Of a stretch of 64,000 nt of DNA, positions 24,182-34,566 are shown piece after piece. The DNA comes from Dromiciops gliroides. Its lineage: Eukaryota; Chordata; Mammalia; Microbiotheria; Microbiotheriidae. The translations under genes and the position numbers were made by a program. Numbering within the stretch: position 1 is the first letter of the stretch; each line of letters opens with the position of its first letter. Where the stretch lies: NCBI RefSeq assembly GCF_019393635.1, contig NC_057861.1:198309014-198373013 (forward strand), read 5' to 3'. Below the pieces are notes generated by a model. It was given only the letters and a program-made list of their open reading frames with translations. It did no database searches and was not told the origin of the DNA.

Positions 24182-26084
24182 CAAGTCATCCCCCAATTGA
24201 GAAATGGCCAAAGGTAGTTTTCAGATGAAGAAATCAAAGCTATCTATTACCATATGAAAAAATGCTCTAAATCACTATTGATTAGAGAAATGCAAATTGA
24301 AACAACTCTGAGGTATCACCTCACACCTATCAGATTGGCTAATATGACAAAAAGGGAAAATAATAAATGTTGGAGAAGCTATGGAAAAATTGGGATGCTA
24401 ATTCATTGTTGGTAGAGTTGTGAAATGACCCTACCATTCTGGAGAGTAATTTAGAACTATGCCCAAAGGGCTATGGAACTGTGCATACCCTTTGACCCAC
24501 TAATGCCACTACTAGGTCTGTATCCTGAAGAGATCATAGAACAGGAAAAAGGACTCACATATACAAAAATATTTATAGCAGCTCTCTTTGTGATGGCAAA
24601 GAATTGGAGATCAAGGGAATTCCCATCAACTGGGGAATGGCTGAACAAGTTGTGGTATATGAATGTAATGGAATACTATTGTTACATAAGAAATGATGAG
24701 CAGGCAGAATTCAGAAGAAAACTGGAAAGACTTAAATGGATTGATGTTGAGTGAAGTGAGCAGAACCAGGAGAACATTGTACATAGTAACAGCAACACTG
24801 TGTGTTGATCAACTGTGATAAACCTAGCTCTTTTCAGCAGTGCAATGAAAGATTAAAGAGAAATCCAAAGAACTCTTGATGGAAAACATTCTCCACATCC
24901 AGAAAAAAGGACTATGAATTCTAAATGGAGATTGAACCATACTGTATCTACATTTGTTTTTGTTTTTTGAGGTTTTTCCCTTTTGTTCTGATTCTCCTTT
25001 TACAATATGATTAATGCAGAAATATGTTTCATGTGATCATACATATTTAACCAATATCAGATTGCTTGATGTCTTGAGGACAGGGGAGGAAAGGGAGGTG
25101 GGGAGAAAAATTTGGAACTAAAAATCTTATGAAAACAAATATTGAAAACCATCTCTACATTGTAACTGGAAAATAATAAAATACTTTTATGATTTAAAAA
25201 TCATAAACTGGAAAAATAGATAGATGGATGTCTTGATGGATAGATAGATAGAGAGGAATACTTTGGGATAATAAAAAAAAGAATCAGTGATCTACCACAA
25301 AAATATTATAGTAAAAGTCTGAATACTATATTTCCAAAATCTAAATAAAATTACTAAATAAATAAAACTATTAGAACCAGAGGGCATAATAAATATAAAA
25401 AGCATCCATCAATCATCTCCTGAAAGAAACTAAAAAAAAAGTTCCAAAAATGTTGCAATCAAAATAAGATCTTCCCTTGTAAAAAAATAAACTATCTTGA
25501 AAACATCCAAAAAGAAGCAGTTCATGAAGTCAGGACTACCTAAGATGTGACAGGTTCTATTTTTAATGAAGGAGATCTTAGAATACAATATTCCAAAAGA
25601 CAAGTGTCATGTTTACATCCATAAATAATCTACACTGTAAAGTTAAATATAATCCTACAGAGGGAAAATGAATATTTCTTGGAATAGTGTACTTTGAAGA
25701 AAAAAAATCAGAGCTAGGTAGTAACTTTGAAATGCAAAGACAAAAGTCCATTGAAACAAATTTATTTGTGTAATTATAAGGATCTATATGATGGTGTAGG
25801 GCTAACATTCTGATAGAAAGGGAAGAAACAAAAATGTCCTTTAGGAACTCAAGTATGCTCAAAGAGCATTGAACAAATTAGAGGTTCTGAATATGTTGGT
25901 TCTTTCTTCAAGGTTTAAAGAGAAGGAGAAATTAGGGGGAAATGAACACATTAGTGTCAAAAGGAGAAAAAGAGGAAGGAAAACTTGCAATTTTTCCATA
26001 ATTGTGGTGGCTTTTCAAAAATTGGGGAATGGCTGAACATATTGGGGAATGACATAAAAATAATGAGATATTATTGATCTGTAC

Positions 26085-26591
26085 TGTTATATTTAAAATC
26101 CATATTGTGTGATCGCCTTAAATTAGAAGATTCAGCACCAGTCTTTGGGCATTAAACATTTATTAAAGCATACAGATATTCATAAGGAGTTCAGAAAGTT
26201 AAGAAAAAGAAGTCCTACCTAGTCTAGAGTTCCAGCCTGGTTGGGTTCTTCCTCAAGTCCTCCTCCAGGAGCCTGCTTTAATCAGGAACTCTCTAGCAAG
26301 CTGATTGTGGAAGCTTTTTATAGGTCTGGAACAGAGGCGGTCCTTACACACTGCTTCAAGCTGATTGGTTGGTGTCATCCAAATCCATTGGTCTTGAAGG
26401 TGTTCTCAAGTTGAGTTCACAGTCTAGCTTCTGAGAACAATACCTTCTTAAGGGATAGCCAGGTGTGATTACAATCCAATTAACTTGAAGTAGGCTAATC
26501 AGCAGTCAATCACTCTCACTTGATTCAATCAGTCTAAATTAATCTCCAGGTGGGTGTTTGAGTATCTGCGAAATCCCATTATTTCATCACA
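26085..26591 (-). mobile_element. Solo LTR (507 bp), family LTR-X, in HAL1, 4-bp TSD
   Basis: In reverse complement it begins TGTGATGAAATAATGGG and ends ATATAACA. The flanking repeats are GTAC (26081-26084 and 26592-26595), and removal rejoins L1-type 3' sequence. A conserved CCAAT box (ATTGG on +, 26364-26368), TATAAAAAGCTT (26311-26322 reversed) and AATAAA (26158-26163 reversed) are in U3-R order. About 440 bp align with 51820-52256, a second copy in the opposite orientation. Confidence 0.85.
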
Positions 26592-27394
26592 GTACGAAAT
26601 TATGAAGAGACAACTTCAGAAAATCCTTGGTAATTTGTATTGACACAGAGCAAAGCCATTAGGACCAGGAAAACTGCTCATACAAGGACAGGAACATTGT
26701 AAAGAAAAATAATTTTAAGGATTTAAGATCTCTGATCATCATAGTGACTAAATAGTGACTAAACACGATTCCATAAGACTGAAAATGAAGAATGTTAACC
26801 ACCCTCTGTCAGAGAGGCCATGGATTCTATATGCGGAGTGAAATGTTTTGGTTTTTTTAACATTTTTGCACATGTCCTTTTTCTATGTAAAACAGGTACA
26901 AGAAAAGCCTCAGAAAAAATATTAATCTAACACAAATTCAATAAGAAGTTCTGGAAGAGATAAAAATGATTTTCAGAATCAAGTAACAGTGGTAAAGGAA
27001 AAATTAGGAAAATAAATGAGAGTGAGAGAAGAAAATTATTAAAACACAATAAACAACCTGGTAAAAGAAGTACAAAAATATTTACGAAAATAACACCATA
27101 AAACAGAATTGATCAAATGGTAAAAGACATACAAAATTTTACTAATGAAAATAACTCTTTATAAAAGCAAAATTGTCCAGATTTTTAAAAAGAAGTACAA
27201 AAGCTCATGGAAAAAAAATACTTAAAATGTAGAACTGGGCAAATGGAAATTAATAATTCAACGAAACACCAATAAACAATAAAACAAAGTCAAAAGAATG
27301 ACAAATAGAAGAAGCATGTGAAATATCTCATTGTGGGTAAAAGTGACCTGGACAATAGATTGAGGGAAAAAAAATTTTAAGAAGTATTGGACTC

Positions 27395-27511
27395 CAGGGG
27401 CAGCTAGGTGGCGCAGTGGATAGAGCACCGGCCCTGGAGTCAGGAGTACCTGAGTTCAAATCCGGCCTCAGACACTTAACACTTACTGGTCACTTAATCC
27501 CAATTGCCTCA

Positions 27512-27559
<48 letters not shown>
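27395..27559 (+). repeat. Marsupial SINE with a 45-nt pure poly(A) tail
   Basis: Flanked by AAGAAGTATTGGACTC (27379-27394 and 27560-27575), a perfect 16-bp target duplication in L1-D ORF1. It has lost about 22 bases between CACTTACT and GGTCACTTAA (the AGCTGTGTGACCCTGGG region). The uninterrupted A tract at 27514-27558 suggests a recent insertion, since such tracts decay quickly. Confidence 0.94.
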
Positions 27560-27560
<1 letters not shown>

Positions 27561-27575
27561 AGAAGTATTGGACTC

Positions 27576-27688
27576 ATGGATTAGTTAGGTGGCACAGTGG
27601 ACAAAGCACCAGCCCTGGACCCAGGAGGCCCCAAGCCCAAATCCAGTCCCAGACATAAGACACTCCACCCTGTCTGCCCTACAAAAAA
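27576..27688 (+). repeat. Diverged SINE at the left end of L1-E
   Basis: CATGGATTAGTTAGGTGGC replaces the usual GGGGCAGCTAGGTGGC head. The rest (CAGCCCTGGACCCAGGAGG, AAATCCAGTCCCAGACA) follows the SINE but with many changes, ending CCTACAAAAAACAAAAC. Its first 36 bases recur inverted at 29162-29197. Confidence 0.75.
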
Positions 27689-27861
27689 CAAAACAAAAAT
27701 GCTTTACAGATATCATCCCTTCATATTCAGTTCAGACCTGTCTTCTCTGAATTTCTTACTGAGATAGTTATTATGATTTCAAAGTCTTATCTTCCCATGT
27801 AGGAATATAAATGGTTTGATCTTTTAATATCCCTCATGAAGTCTTTTTCCTGTTTACCTTT

Positions 27862-28854
27862 TTATGCTTCTCTAGGTTCTTGTATTTGAAAGTCAAATTT
27901 TCTATTCAGTTCAGGTCTTTTCATCACAAATGCTTGAAAGACCTCTTTCTCATTGAAATCCCATTTTTGCCTCTGAAAGATTATACGCGGTTATGCTGGG
28001 TACATGATTTTTGGCTGAAGTCCCAGTTCCTTTGCCCTCTGGAATATCTTATTCCATGCCCTTCGGTCCTTTAATGTAGAAGCTGCTAAATCTTGCTTTA
28101 TCCTTATTGGATCTCCACAGTATTTGAACTCCTTTTTTCTAGCTGCTTGCAATATTTTCTCCTTGACCTGGGAGTTCTGGAATTTGTCTATAATATTCCT
28201 GGAGGTTTTCCTTTTGCAATCTCTTTCAGGAAGTGATCGGTGGATTCTTTGAATTTCTATTTTAGCTTCTGCTTCTAGAATATCAGGGCAATTTCCCCTG
28301 AAAATCTCTTGGAGGATGGTGTCTAAGCTTTTGTTTTTGTCATGGTTTTCAGGTAGTCCAATGATTTTCAAATTATCTCTCCTAGATTTATTTTCCAGGT
28401 CAGCTGTTTTTCCAAGGAGATATTTCACATTGCCCTCTATTTTTTCATTCAATTGGATTTGCTTTACTGTGTCTTAGTTTCTCATATGGTCACTAGCTTC
28501 CATTTCTTCAATCCTAATTCTTAGGCAATTATTTTCATCAGACAGTTTTTTAATCTCCTTTTCCATTTGGCTTTTCAAACTGTTGACTTTTTTCTCATGA
28601 CTCTCCTGCATCGCTCTCATTTCCATTTCCATTCTTTCCTCCTTTTCTCTACCTCTTCTTTCTATTTCTCTTACTTTCTCTTCAAAGTCCCTTTTGAGAG
28701 CTTCCATGGCCTGAAACCAGTTCATATTTTTCTTGGAAGCTTTGGATGTTGGAGCTTTGATCCTGTTATTATCTTCTTCTTCTGAGGTTGTATTGTGGTC
28801 TACCTTATCCCCAAAGAGGTTTTCGATGGTCTTCTGCTTTCTCTGCCTACTCAT
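27862..28854 (-). pseudogene. L1-E ORF1, best preserved ORF1 in the window
   Basis: The frame opens at 28854 with MSRQRKQKTIENLFGDK. A coiled coil follows (heptad-rich E/K segment, about residues 45-125). A single in-frame TAA at 28474-28476 interrupts it. The same frame continues from about 28452 with GKTADLENKSRRDNLKIIGL and RIHRSLPERDCKRKT (RRM and linker) to a stop at 27991-27993. The C-terminal domain (RPELNRKFDFQIQEPREA) lies in shifted frames to 27862. Total about 330 codons, near the usual L1 ORF1p length. Two or three lesions inactivate it, fewer than in any other copy here. Confidence 0.85.
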
Positions 28855-29160
28855 CCTGGCTTACTATTTCTTGGCTTTTAACTCCTTCTTAAAGTATGGC
28901 ACTGCTTCCAGGACCAAGCTTCAGTGTGGCCCAGGGGATGGTTGGGTTTCTTCTTAGCTTTCCTGGCCTTGCTTTCACTTGATTTTAAACTCTCCACTGG
29001 GGGGTGGGGCTGCTTCTTGGCTCTACTCCTGTTCTCAGCTTCAGAAGGTCCCAGGTGTTTTGGGTTGGGGGGGGCAGGTTTTAATCTCACCTGGCCTGTT
29101 CTCAGGTCCAGAGATAACCTCAGGCCTACTTACTATGGAACCAACCAGCAAAGATAGGGC
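28855..29160 (-). repeat. L1-E 5' UTR, inverted
   Basis: Upstream of ORF1 on the minus strand. It is unlike the 5' UTRs of L1-B or L1-I (no CCAAGATGGC start), so it represents another L1 promoter type. On the minus strand it begins directly after GGCCCTATCTTTGCTGG, where a SINE fragment abuts it. It has a local run of eight or more C on that strand (29068-29076 as G on +). Confidence 0.6.
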
Positions 29161-30625
29161 CGGTGCTTTGTCCACTGTGTCACCTAACTAATCCATGATG
29201 GCATCATTAAAAAAGTGTTGAGGTGTAGGAGGAATAAACTGGGGGAGGGAGAAGGGGAGAGATGGTCTGGGGAGAGGTAATTCACATGAAGGAAATAAGA
29301 AAAAAGCTTATGGAGGAGAGTAGAAGAGGGAGAAGGAGCTGGGGAGTGAGTGAACCTAAATATCATCGGAATTGGCTCAAAGAATGACTAATATACATGA
29401 TCAAGTAGGTATAGTAATATATTTTTTGCCCTGAGGGGGGAGAGAGAAAAGGGGAAGGGGGAAGAAGGGAAGGAGGAAAGGGCAGATTGGGGGAGAGAGC
29501 AGTAAAAAGCAAAACACTTTCAAGGAAGATGAAGATGTTCTGCATTACTGCACCAGTATGACATATTGAATTGCTTTATCTCATAGGGAGGGTTGAGGAG
29601 GGAGGGAGGAAGAAAACATTTAGAACACAGAATTATCTCAGAGACCCTGATCTCATTGGAGTGGGCTCATGGAGGGAATAGCTTTCATACCCAATTGGGA
29701 GGAGCAATCTATTTAACCCTGCAGGAAAATAGGAGGGGAAGAGGATAAGGAAGGAAGGGTGAAAAAAGGGAGTGCAGAGCTAGGGAGAGGATAGTCAGAA
29801 GTAAAATATTTCTGAGGAGGAATAGGTAAAAAGAAGATAGAGTAAATGTCATAGGAAGGGAGTGGGATGGAGGGAAATAGTTATGATGATTGATTATAAT
29901 GGCAAAATGTATGGTACCTACTCTGCTGGGCTTTTATGAAGAAAATTCTCTGTTAAGCTTAAGGTACTGTATACTGTAAACAGGATTCTATCAGAAAAAC
30001 CTGGAAAGATCTACATGAACTGAAGCAGAGTGAAATGTACTGTATACAAAATAACAGAAATAGTGGGGGATGATCTGCTGGGAAGCATGTGGTTATTTTC
30101 AGCAAGGCAATGATCCAATATAACCCTGAAAGACTTATGAAGATTGTAGCCCATCTACAGAGAAAGAACTGATAGTATCTGAAAACAGATGGAAACACAT
30201 TTTAAATTTCTTTTTTCTTTTCCTATTTTACAATTCCTTAATCTGAAGTTCTGGTTTATTTGACTGTTTTCTCTCACAATGAACTGATATGGGAATTTTT
30301 CCATGACTACTCATGTATAACTTATTTTGAATTGCTTGAGTTCTTGTGGGTGGGGGGTGCGAATGGAGGGGGGGGAAGAGAAATTGGAACACAAAGTTTT
30401 TTTAAAAAATTGATGTTAAAATTTTGTTTTTACATATATTTTGGAAAATAAAATTCTATTAAAAAAAAGAAGTATTGGACTACTTGAAAGTCATAATGAA
30501 AGAAAAAGCCTAGGCATCATACTTTAAGAAATTACAAAGGAAAACTGCTTCAATATCCTAGAACCAGAAGGTAAAATAGAAATTCAAAGTATCTAATACC
30601 ACCACAAAGATATCCCAAAATGAAA

Positions 30626-32270
30626 ACTATCATTCTTTGTAGGAGATATAATGGCATACTTAGAGAACCCTAAAGAATCAACTAAAAGCTGGTTGAAACA
30701 ATTAACAACTTCAGCAAAGCTGCAGGATATAAAATAAACACAAATAAATCATCAGCATTTCTACATACTACCAATAAAATCTTGCAGGATGAGATATTGA
30801 AATTCCATTTGAAATAATTGCAGAAAATATAAAATATCTGGAAGTCCACCAGCCAAGACAAAGCCAAGGACTATATGAACAAAATTACAAGACACTTTTC
30901 ATGCAAATAAAGACAGATCTAAATAATTAGAGAAATATATTTGCTCATAGATAGTCCAAGGCAATATAATAAAAATAACAATATGATTTAAATGAATTTA
31001 CTTATTCAGAGTCATAATAATCAAAATACCAAATAATTATTTTATAGAAAAATATAGAAAATTAAGAACAAAACTAATTTGGAATAATAAAAGTTTAAGA
31101 ATATCAAGGGAATCAGTGGAAAAAATGAGAAAGAAGGTGGCCTGGCCATAATAGATTTCAAAGTATATTAAAAAAGTGGTAATCATGAAGATAATCTGGT
31201 ACTAAATAAAAAATAGAGTGGTGGATCAGTGGAATATATTATGTACATAATGAACAAAACTAAATCACCATAATAATTTAATGCTTGATAACCCGAAAGA
31301 TTCAAGCTTTGGTATTTCTAAGATAAAAATTTCTGGGAATATTGCAAGGAAATTTGAAAGAAACTAGGCATAGACCAAAATCTCTCATCACATACCAAAT
31401 AAGGTGAAAATGGATTTAGACACAAAGAGTAATATCACAAATAAATTAGATGAGTATGGAAAATTTTATCTGTCAGATCTATGGATAATTAAAGAGTTTA
31501 TGATTAAATAAGAGATAGAAAGTAAGATGGATAGTGTTGATTACCTAAAATTAAATAATTTTTACACTTATAAAACTAATACAACCAAAATGGGGGGGGC
31601 AGTAGGAAACTGGGGAAAAAAGTTTCTCTGGTAAAGGCCTCACTTCTCAAAATATATGGAGAACTTAGCCAAATTTGTAAAACAAAGTATGAGTGGTTCA
31701 AAATTTATAAATGATCAGAGGACATGAATGGGCAATTTTCAGAAGAAGAAATCAAAGCTATAAATAGTAATATGAAAAAATGTTCTTAATCATTATTAAG
31801 TAGAGAAATGCAATTTAAAACATGTCTAACATATCACATCACAATCAGATTGGGTAACATGACAGAAGAGGAAGACAACAAATTCTGGAGGGAATGTGAA
31901 AAAATAGAAACACTATTGCACTGTTTTGGACTTGTGAATAGGTTTAACCATTCTGAAGAATAATGTGAACTACATTAAAGGGCTACATAACTGTGCATGA
32001 ACTTAAAACCAGAAATACCACTACTAGATCTTCATCCCAAGGAGGTAAAAGAAAAGGGGAAAGGACTTATCCATGGAAAAAACACTTCTAGAAGTTTTTG
32101 TTGTGGTAAAGTACTGGAAATTGAGAGGATATCCATTCATTGAGGAATGACTAAACGACTTATAGTATATGATTGTGATGGAATGCTATTGTGCTCTAAG
32201 AAATGATGAGCAAGATGGTTTTAAAAAACTGCAAAATCATATATTAATTGATGCAAAATAAAGTGAGCAG
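30626..32270 (+). pseudogene. L1-D ORF2 C-terminal relic
   Basis: It starts at the RT catalytic box, which reads FVGD (30636-30647) rather than FADD, so the first catalytic aspartate is lost. AYLENPKEST follows. The thumb and C-terminal region continue with many stops to about 32270. The upstream palm, fingers and endonuclease are absent through internal deletion. Confidence 0.75.
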
Positions 32271-33697
32271 AAAAAGGAGGACATTGTACATAGTAACAAC
32301 AATATTGTAATGATGAGCAACTGTGAAAGACAACTACTTTGATCAAGAAAATGATCTAAGATAATTCAAAAGGATCCATGATGAAAAATACTATCTACCT
32401 CCAGAAAGAGAGAACTGATAAATTCTGAGTATAGATTATAGCATGTTTTTTCACTTTTTTTGTTTTTCTTGTTTGTGTATTTTTGTGTTTTCTTTTACAA
32501 CAGGCTTAATATGGAAATGTATTCCATGTGTAATTGGTATCATATTTTCTAGCCTTTTCAAAGGGTTTGGGAGAGAGGTTTAAGACAGGGATAGAATTTG
32601 GAAATCATTTTTAAAAAATGAATGTTAAATTTAAAAAATGTAATTAGGAAATACATAACAAAATAAAATGCATTAAAAAAACTAAGAGGTGGTATGGGTT
32701 CAATAGAAACAAGTCATGTCAGATAAACTAATTTTCTTTAATCATAGACTTACTAGACTAATAGGCCAGAGAACTTTCATAAATTCTGAATGTTTAAATT
32801 TTAGAAAGGCATTTAGTTATGTAATTTAGAATGTCCTTGTAAATAAGATGAAGAATTAAGGATTTGATGGTAATATAATTAGGTGTATTCAGGAATAGTC
32901 AAAGAACTGGACCAAAGGAGAGGTGATTGATGGATTGATATCAAGCTAAAAGTTAAGGTAAGAATAAAGCTCCTCAGAGGTCTATTCTTGGCCCTCTTCT
33001 TTTCATTAGTTTTATCAGTGACTGGGAAAATAGCATGATCAACATGTTTGTCAATGCTTGTAGGTGATGTGAAGCTGGAAAATGGAGCTAATATATTGAC
33101 AGAGACAGGATCCAAAAAGAAATCAGGAAGTTATAACTTTTGGCGAAATCTAATTAGATGAAATTTACTGGGAGTATATATAAAGTCCTTTAGTAGGTTT
33201 CACAAAATGAATTGCACAATTATTAGATGAAGTAGGTATAACTAGAAACAATTCATTGTTCATGATAACTAGTATCATTTCATTGTATCTGAGCTTAATT
33301 TTCAATAAACATTGTGATATGGAAGTTTGAAACAAACAAAACCTATGTGCCCTGGGGCCACAATGATATTAGCATAGTGTCTACAGCAAGATAAGTGACT
33401 ATTTCATTCTACATGTCATTGCTCATTCCATATCTGGGTCTTGTTTGCAGCTTTGGGCATCCCAATTAAGGAAAGACATCAATAAGCTTAAGAATGTCCA
33501 CACCAAAATAACTGTAATGGTCAGAGAATCAAAATCATATCATATGATCACTGAGTGAAAGAACTATGAATAGCTTGTAGGCTAGAGTGAAAGACCAATG
33601 AATGGTTTGTAGGCTGCAGAAGAGAAGCCTCAAGAGAAGACTAAACTAAACTATTTTCAAGTATTGGAAGTTTTGTTATTTAGAAAGCCACCAAGAG

Positions 33698-34125
33698 GGC
33701 AGCTAGGTAACGGAGTGAGTAAAATGCTGGTCTAGGAGTTAGGAAGAACTGAATTCAAACACAGTCTCAAATACTTTCCAACTGTGTAACCCTATGCAAG
33801 CCATTTAATTTCTGTTTTCCTCAGTTTCCTTATCTGTAAAATGGGGGACAATAATAGCACCTACTGGGGGCAGCTAGATGGCACAGTGGATAAAGCACTG
33901 GCCCTGGATTCAGGAGTACCTGAGTTCAAATCCGGCCACAGACACTTAACACTTACTAGCTGTGTGACCCTGGGCAAGTCACTTAACCCCAAATGCCTCA
34001 CCAAAAAAAAAATAGCACCTACTTCCCAGAGTTGTGTAGATCAAATGAGATATTATTTGTAATGTACTTAGTATGCTGCCTGCCACATATTAAGTGCTAT
34101 ATAAATGCTAGATATTATTACCATA
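33698..34125 (+). repeat. CORE-SINE (MIR-type) in CR1/L3, itself split by a SINE
   Basis: Head GGGCAGCTAGGTAACGGAG, core CTCAGTTTCCTTATCTGTAAA, then after the inserted SINE the tail AGTTGTGTAGATCAAATGAG and ATTAAGTGCTATATAAATGC. Removing 33866-34023 makes it continuous. Confidence 0.85.
33866..34010 (+). repeat. Marsupial SINE inside a CORE-SINE, 13-bp TSD
   Basis: Perfect direct repeats AATAGCACCTACT at 33853-33865 and 34011-34023 bound a full-length SINE with a short A tail. The duplicated sequence is itself part of the CORE-SINE core. Confidence 0.94.
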
Positions 34126-34374
34126 ATTGTTTTGTATCTCTCCAAAAGATGAGGAATAATGCATGGAAATAATAAAGGAGAAAATTCCAGTTGGGGGCAA
34201 AGAAGTGCTTCTTTAAAATTATAGCTATTCAAAAGTAGGATGGATTGCCTCTGGAGAGAGTGGATTTACTAATAATACAGATCTTCAAGTGGAAGCTGAA
34301 TAACCAATTATAACACTAAGATATTGTAAATAGGGATTGCTGTTTACATTGGCTTAATGAACTCTGAGGTCTAT

Positions 34375-34566
34375 TCCAAATTATTAATAATAATAAATTA
34401 ATAGCATTTACACAAAAAATTAAGATTTGTGAAATAGTTACATGTTATTTCATTTGATTCTCATGACTTTGTGAGGGAGGTGGTATTATTATCCCTATTT
34501 TGCACATGAGGAAATTGAGGTTCATAGAAGTTAGATGAGTTGCCTAGGATCACATAGCTATTGTGT
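34375..34566 (-). repeat. MIR, antisense
   Basis: Reverse-complement MIR: TTATTTCATTTGATTCTCATG, TTATTATCCCTATTTTGCAC, GAGGAAATTGAGG and GATCACATAGCTA. It is cut off at 34567 by the start of an L1. Confidence 0.75.

Larger units (their letters stand above)
20537..24754 (+). pseudogene. L1-B ORF2 relic
   Basis: Endonuclease start near 20540 (VNVNGMNSPIKWK). The N-terminal RT region is open at 21738-21926 ([30 protein letters not shown]). RT fingers/palm is open at 22090-22446 (MQGWFNIRKAIKLINHI). The catalytic box reads FADN (22567-22578): the second aspartate is asparagine, a loss of a metal ligand. The C-terminal domain is open at 24473-24754 (LCIPFDPLMPLLGLYPEE, FIAALFVMAKNW, KLWYMNVMEYY), closely like the end of mammalian L1 ORF2p. 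A solo LTR at 23631-24181 splits it. Confidence 0.86.
17975..25278 (+). mobile_element. L1-B: full-length-type LINE-1 with three inserts
   Basis: The 5' end starts GGGGGCAGAGCCAAGATGGC, the canonical marsupial L1 start. The element runs through 5' UTR (to about 18560), ORF1 relic, purine-rich spacer, ORF2 relic, 3' UTR and an A/GATA-rich tail. Flanking AAGAATCAATGA (17963-17974) and AAGAATCAGTGA (25279-25290) form a 12-bp target duplication with one mismatch. Without two SINEs and one LTR it is about 6.4 kb. Both ORFs are interrupted. Confidence 0.88.
17800..26915 (+). mobile_element. HAL1-like (half-L1) host element, split by L1-B and a solo LTR
   Basis: Left part (about 17800-17974) and right part (25279-26084, 26592-26915) read together as an ORF1-type sequence followed directly by an L1 3' end, with no endonuclease or reverse transcriptase between. 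Right-part landmarks are AACCAGAGGGCATAATAAAT (ORF1), TTGGGGAATGGCTGAAC (3' end) and the closing block CCACCCTCTGTCAGAGAGGC, which recurs in form at 63265-63600. ORF1-only L1 derivatives are known as HAL1 and depend on L1 for movement. Boundaries and the left part are inferred. Confidence 0.55.
27576..30467 (+). mobile_element. L1-E: HAL1/L1-type element with inverted 5' half
   Basis: Lies between copies of AGAAGTATTGGACT (27561-27574 and 30468-30481). Order: a sense SINE (27576-27688); an inverted L1 segment with ORF1 and 5' UTR (about 27690-29160, minus); a 36-bp inverted SINE piece (29162-29197); then sense inter-ORF purine-rich L1 sequence (29200-29950); then a sense L1 3' end with A-rich tail (29980-30467). 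There is almost no ORF2. Inverted 5' plus sense 3' fits twin priming by L1. The lack of ORF2 fits a HAL1 source or a deletion. Confidence 0.7.
26930..32682 (+). mobile_element. L1-D: internally deleted L1, interrupted at 27395-30467
   Basis: 26930-27394 is L1 ORF1 coiled-coil sequence. After the nested block, 30468 resumes exactly (GAAGTATTGGACTACTTGAAAG) with the ORF1 RRM region. At about 30625 it jumps to the ORF2 reverse transcriptase, then runs through ORF2 C-terminus and 3' UTR to about 32680. Roughly 2.9 kb of standard L1 (ORF1 end to RT palm) is missing. The 5' UTR is also absent. Confidence 0.82.
32690..34370 (+). mobile_element. CR1/L3 LINE, sense, with nested SINEs
   Basis: A decayed CR1-clade reverse transcriptase. 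Landmarks in order: CAAGTCATGTCAGATAAACT, TTTTAGAAAGGCATTTAGTTA, ATTAGGTGTATTCAGGAAT, a palm region translating roughly as ILGPLLF.SFISDW and a decayed A-D-D-V-K-L box near 33060, then AGGAAAGACATCAATAAGCTT. After a nested CORE-SINE the 3' part resumes at 34126 (AGCTATTCAAAAGTAGGATG, GATCTTCAAGTGGAAGCTG). It is ancient and has many stops. Confidence 0.72.

Noticed and set aside
23889..24217. Overlapping open frames on both strands in a CpG-rich block resembling a first exon or CpG island
   Set aside because: The block is bounded by TG...CA ends and a CAAG duplication inside an L1, so it is a solo LTR and not a host promoter or exon.
28567..28785. Plus-strand Phe/Ser-rich open frames (also 28733-28957, 28924-29157)
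   Set aside because: They are antisense shadows of the L1-E ORF1 and 5' UTR.
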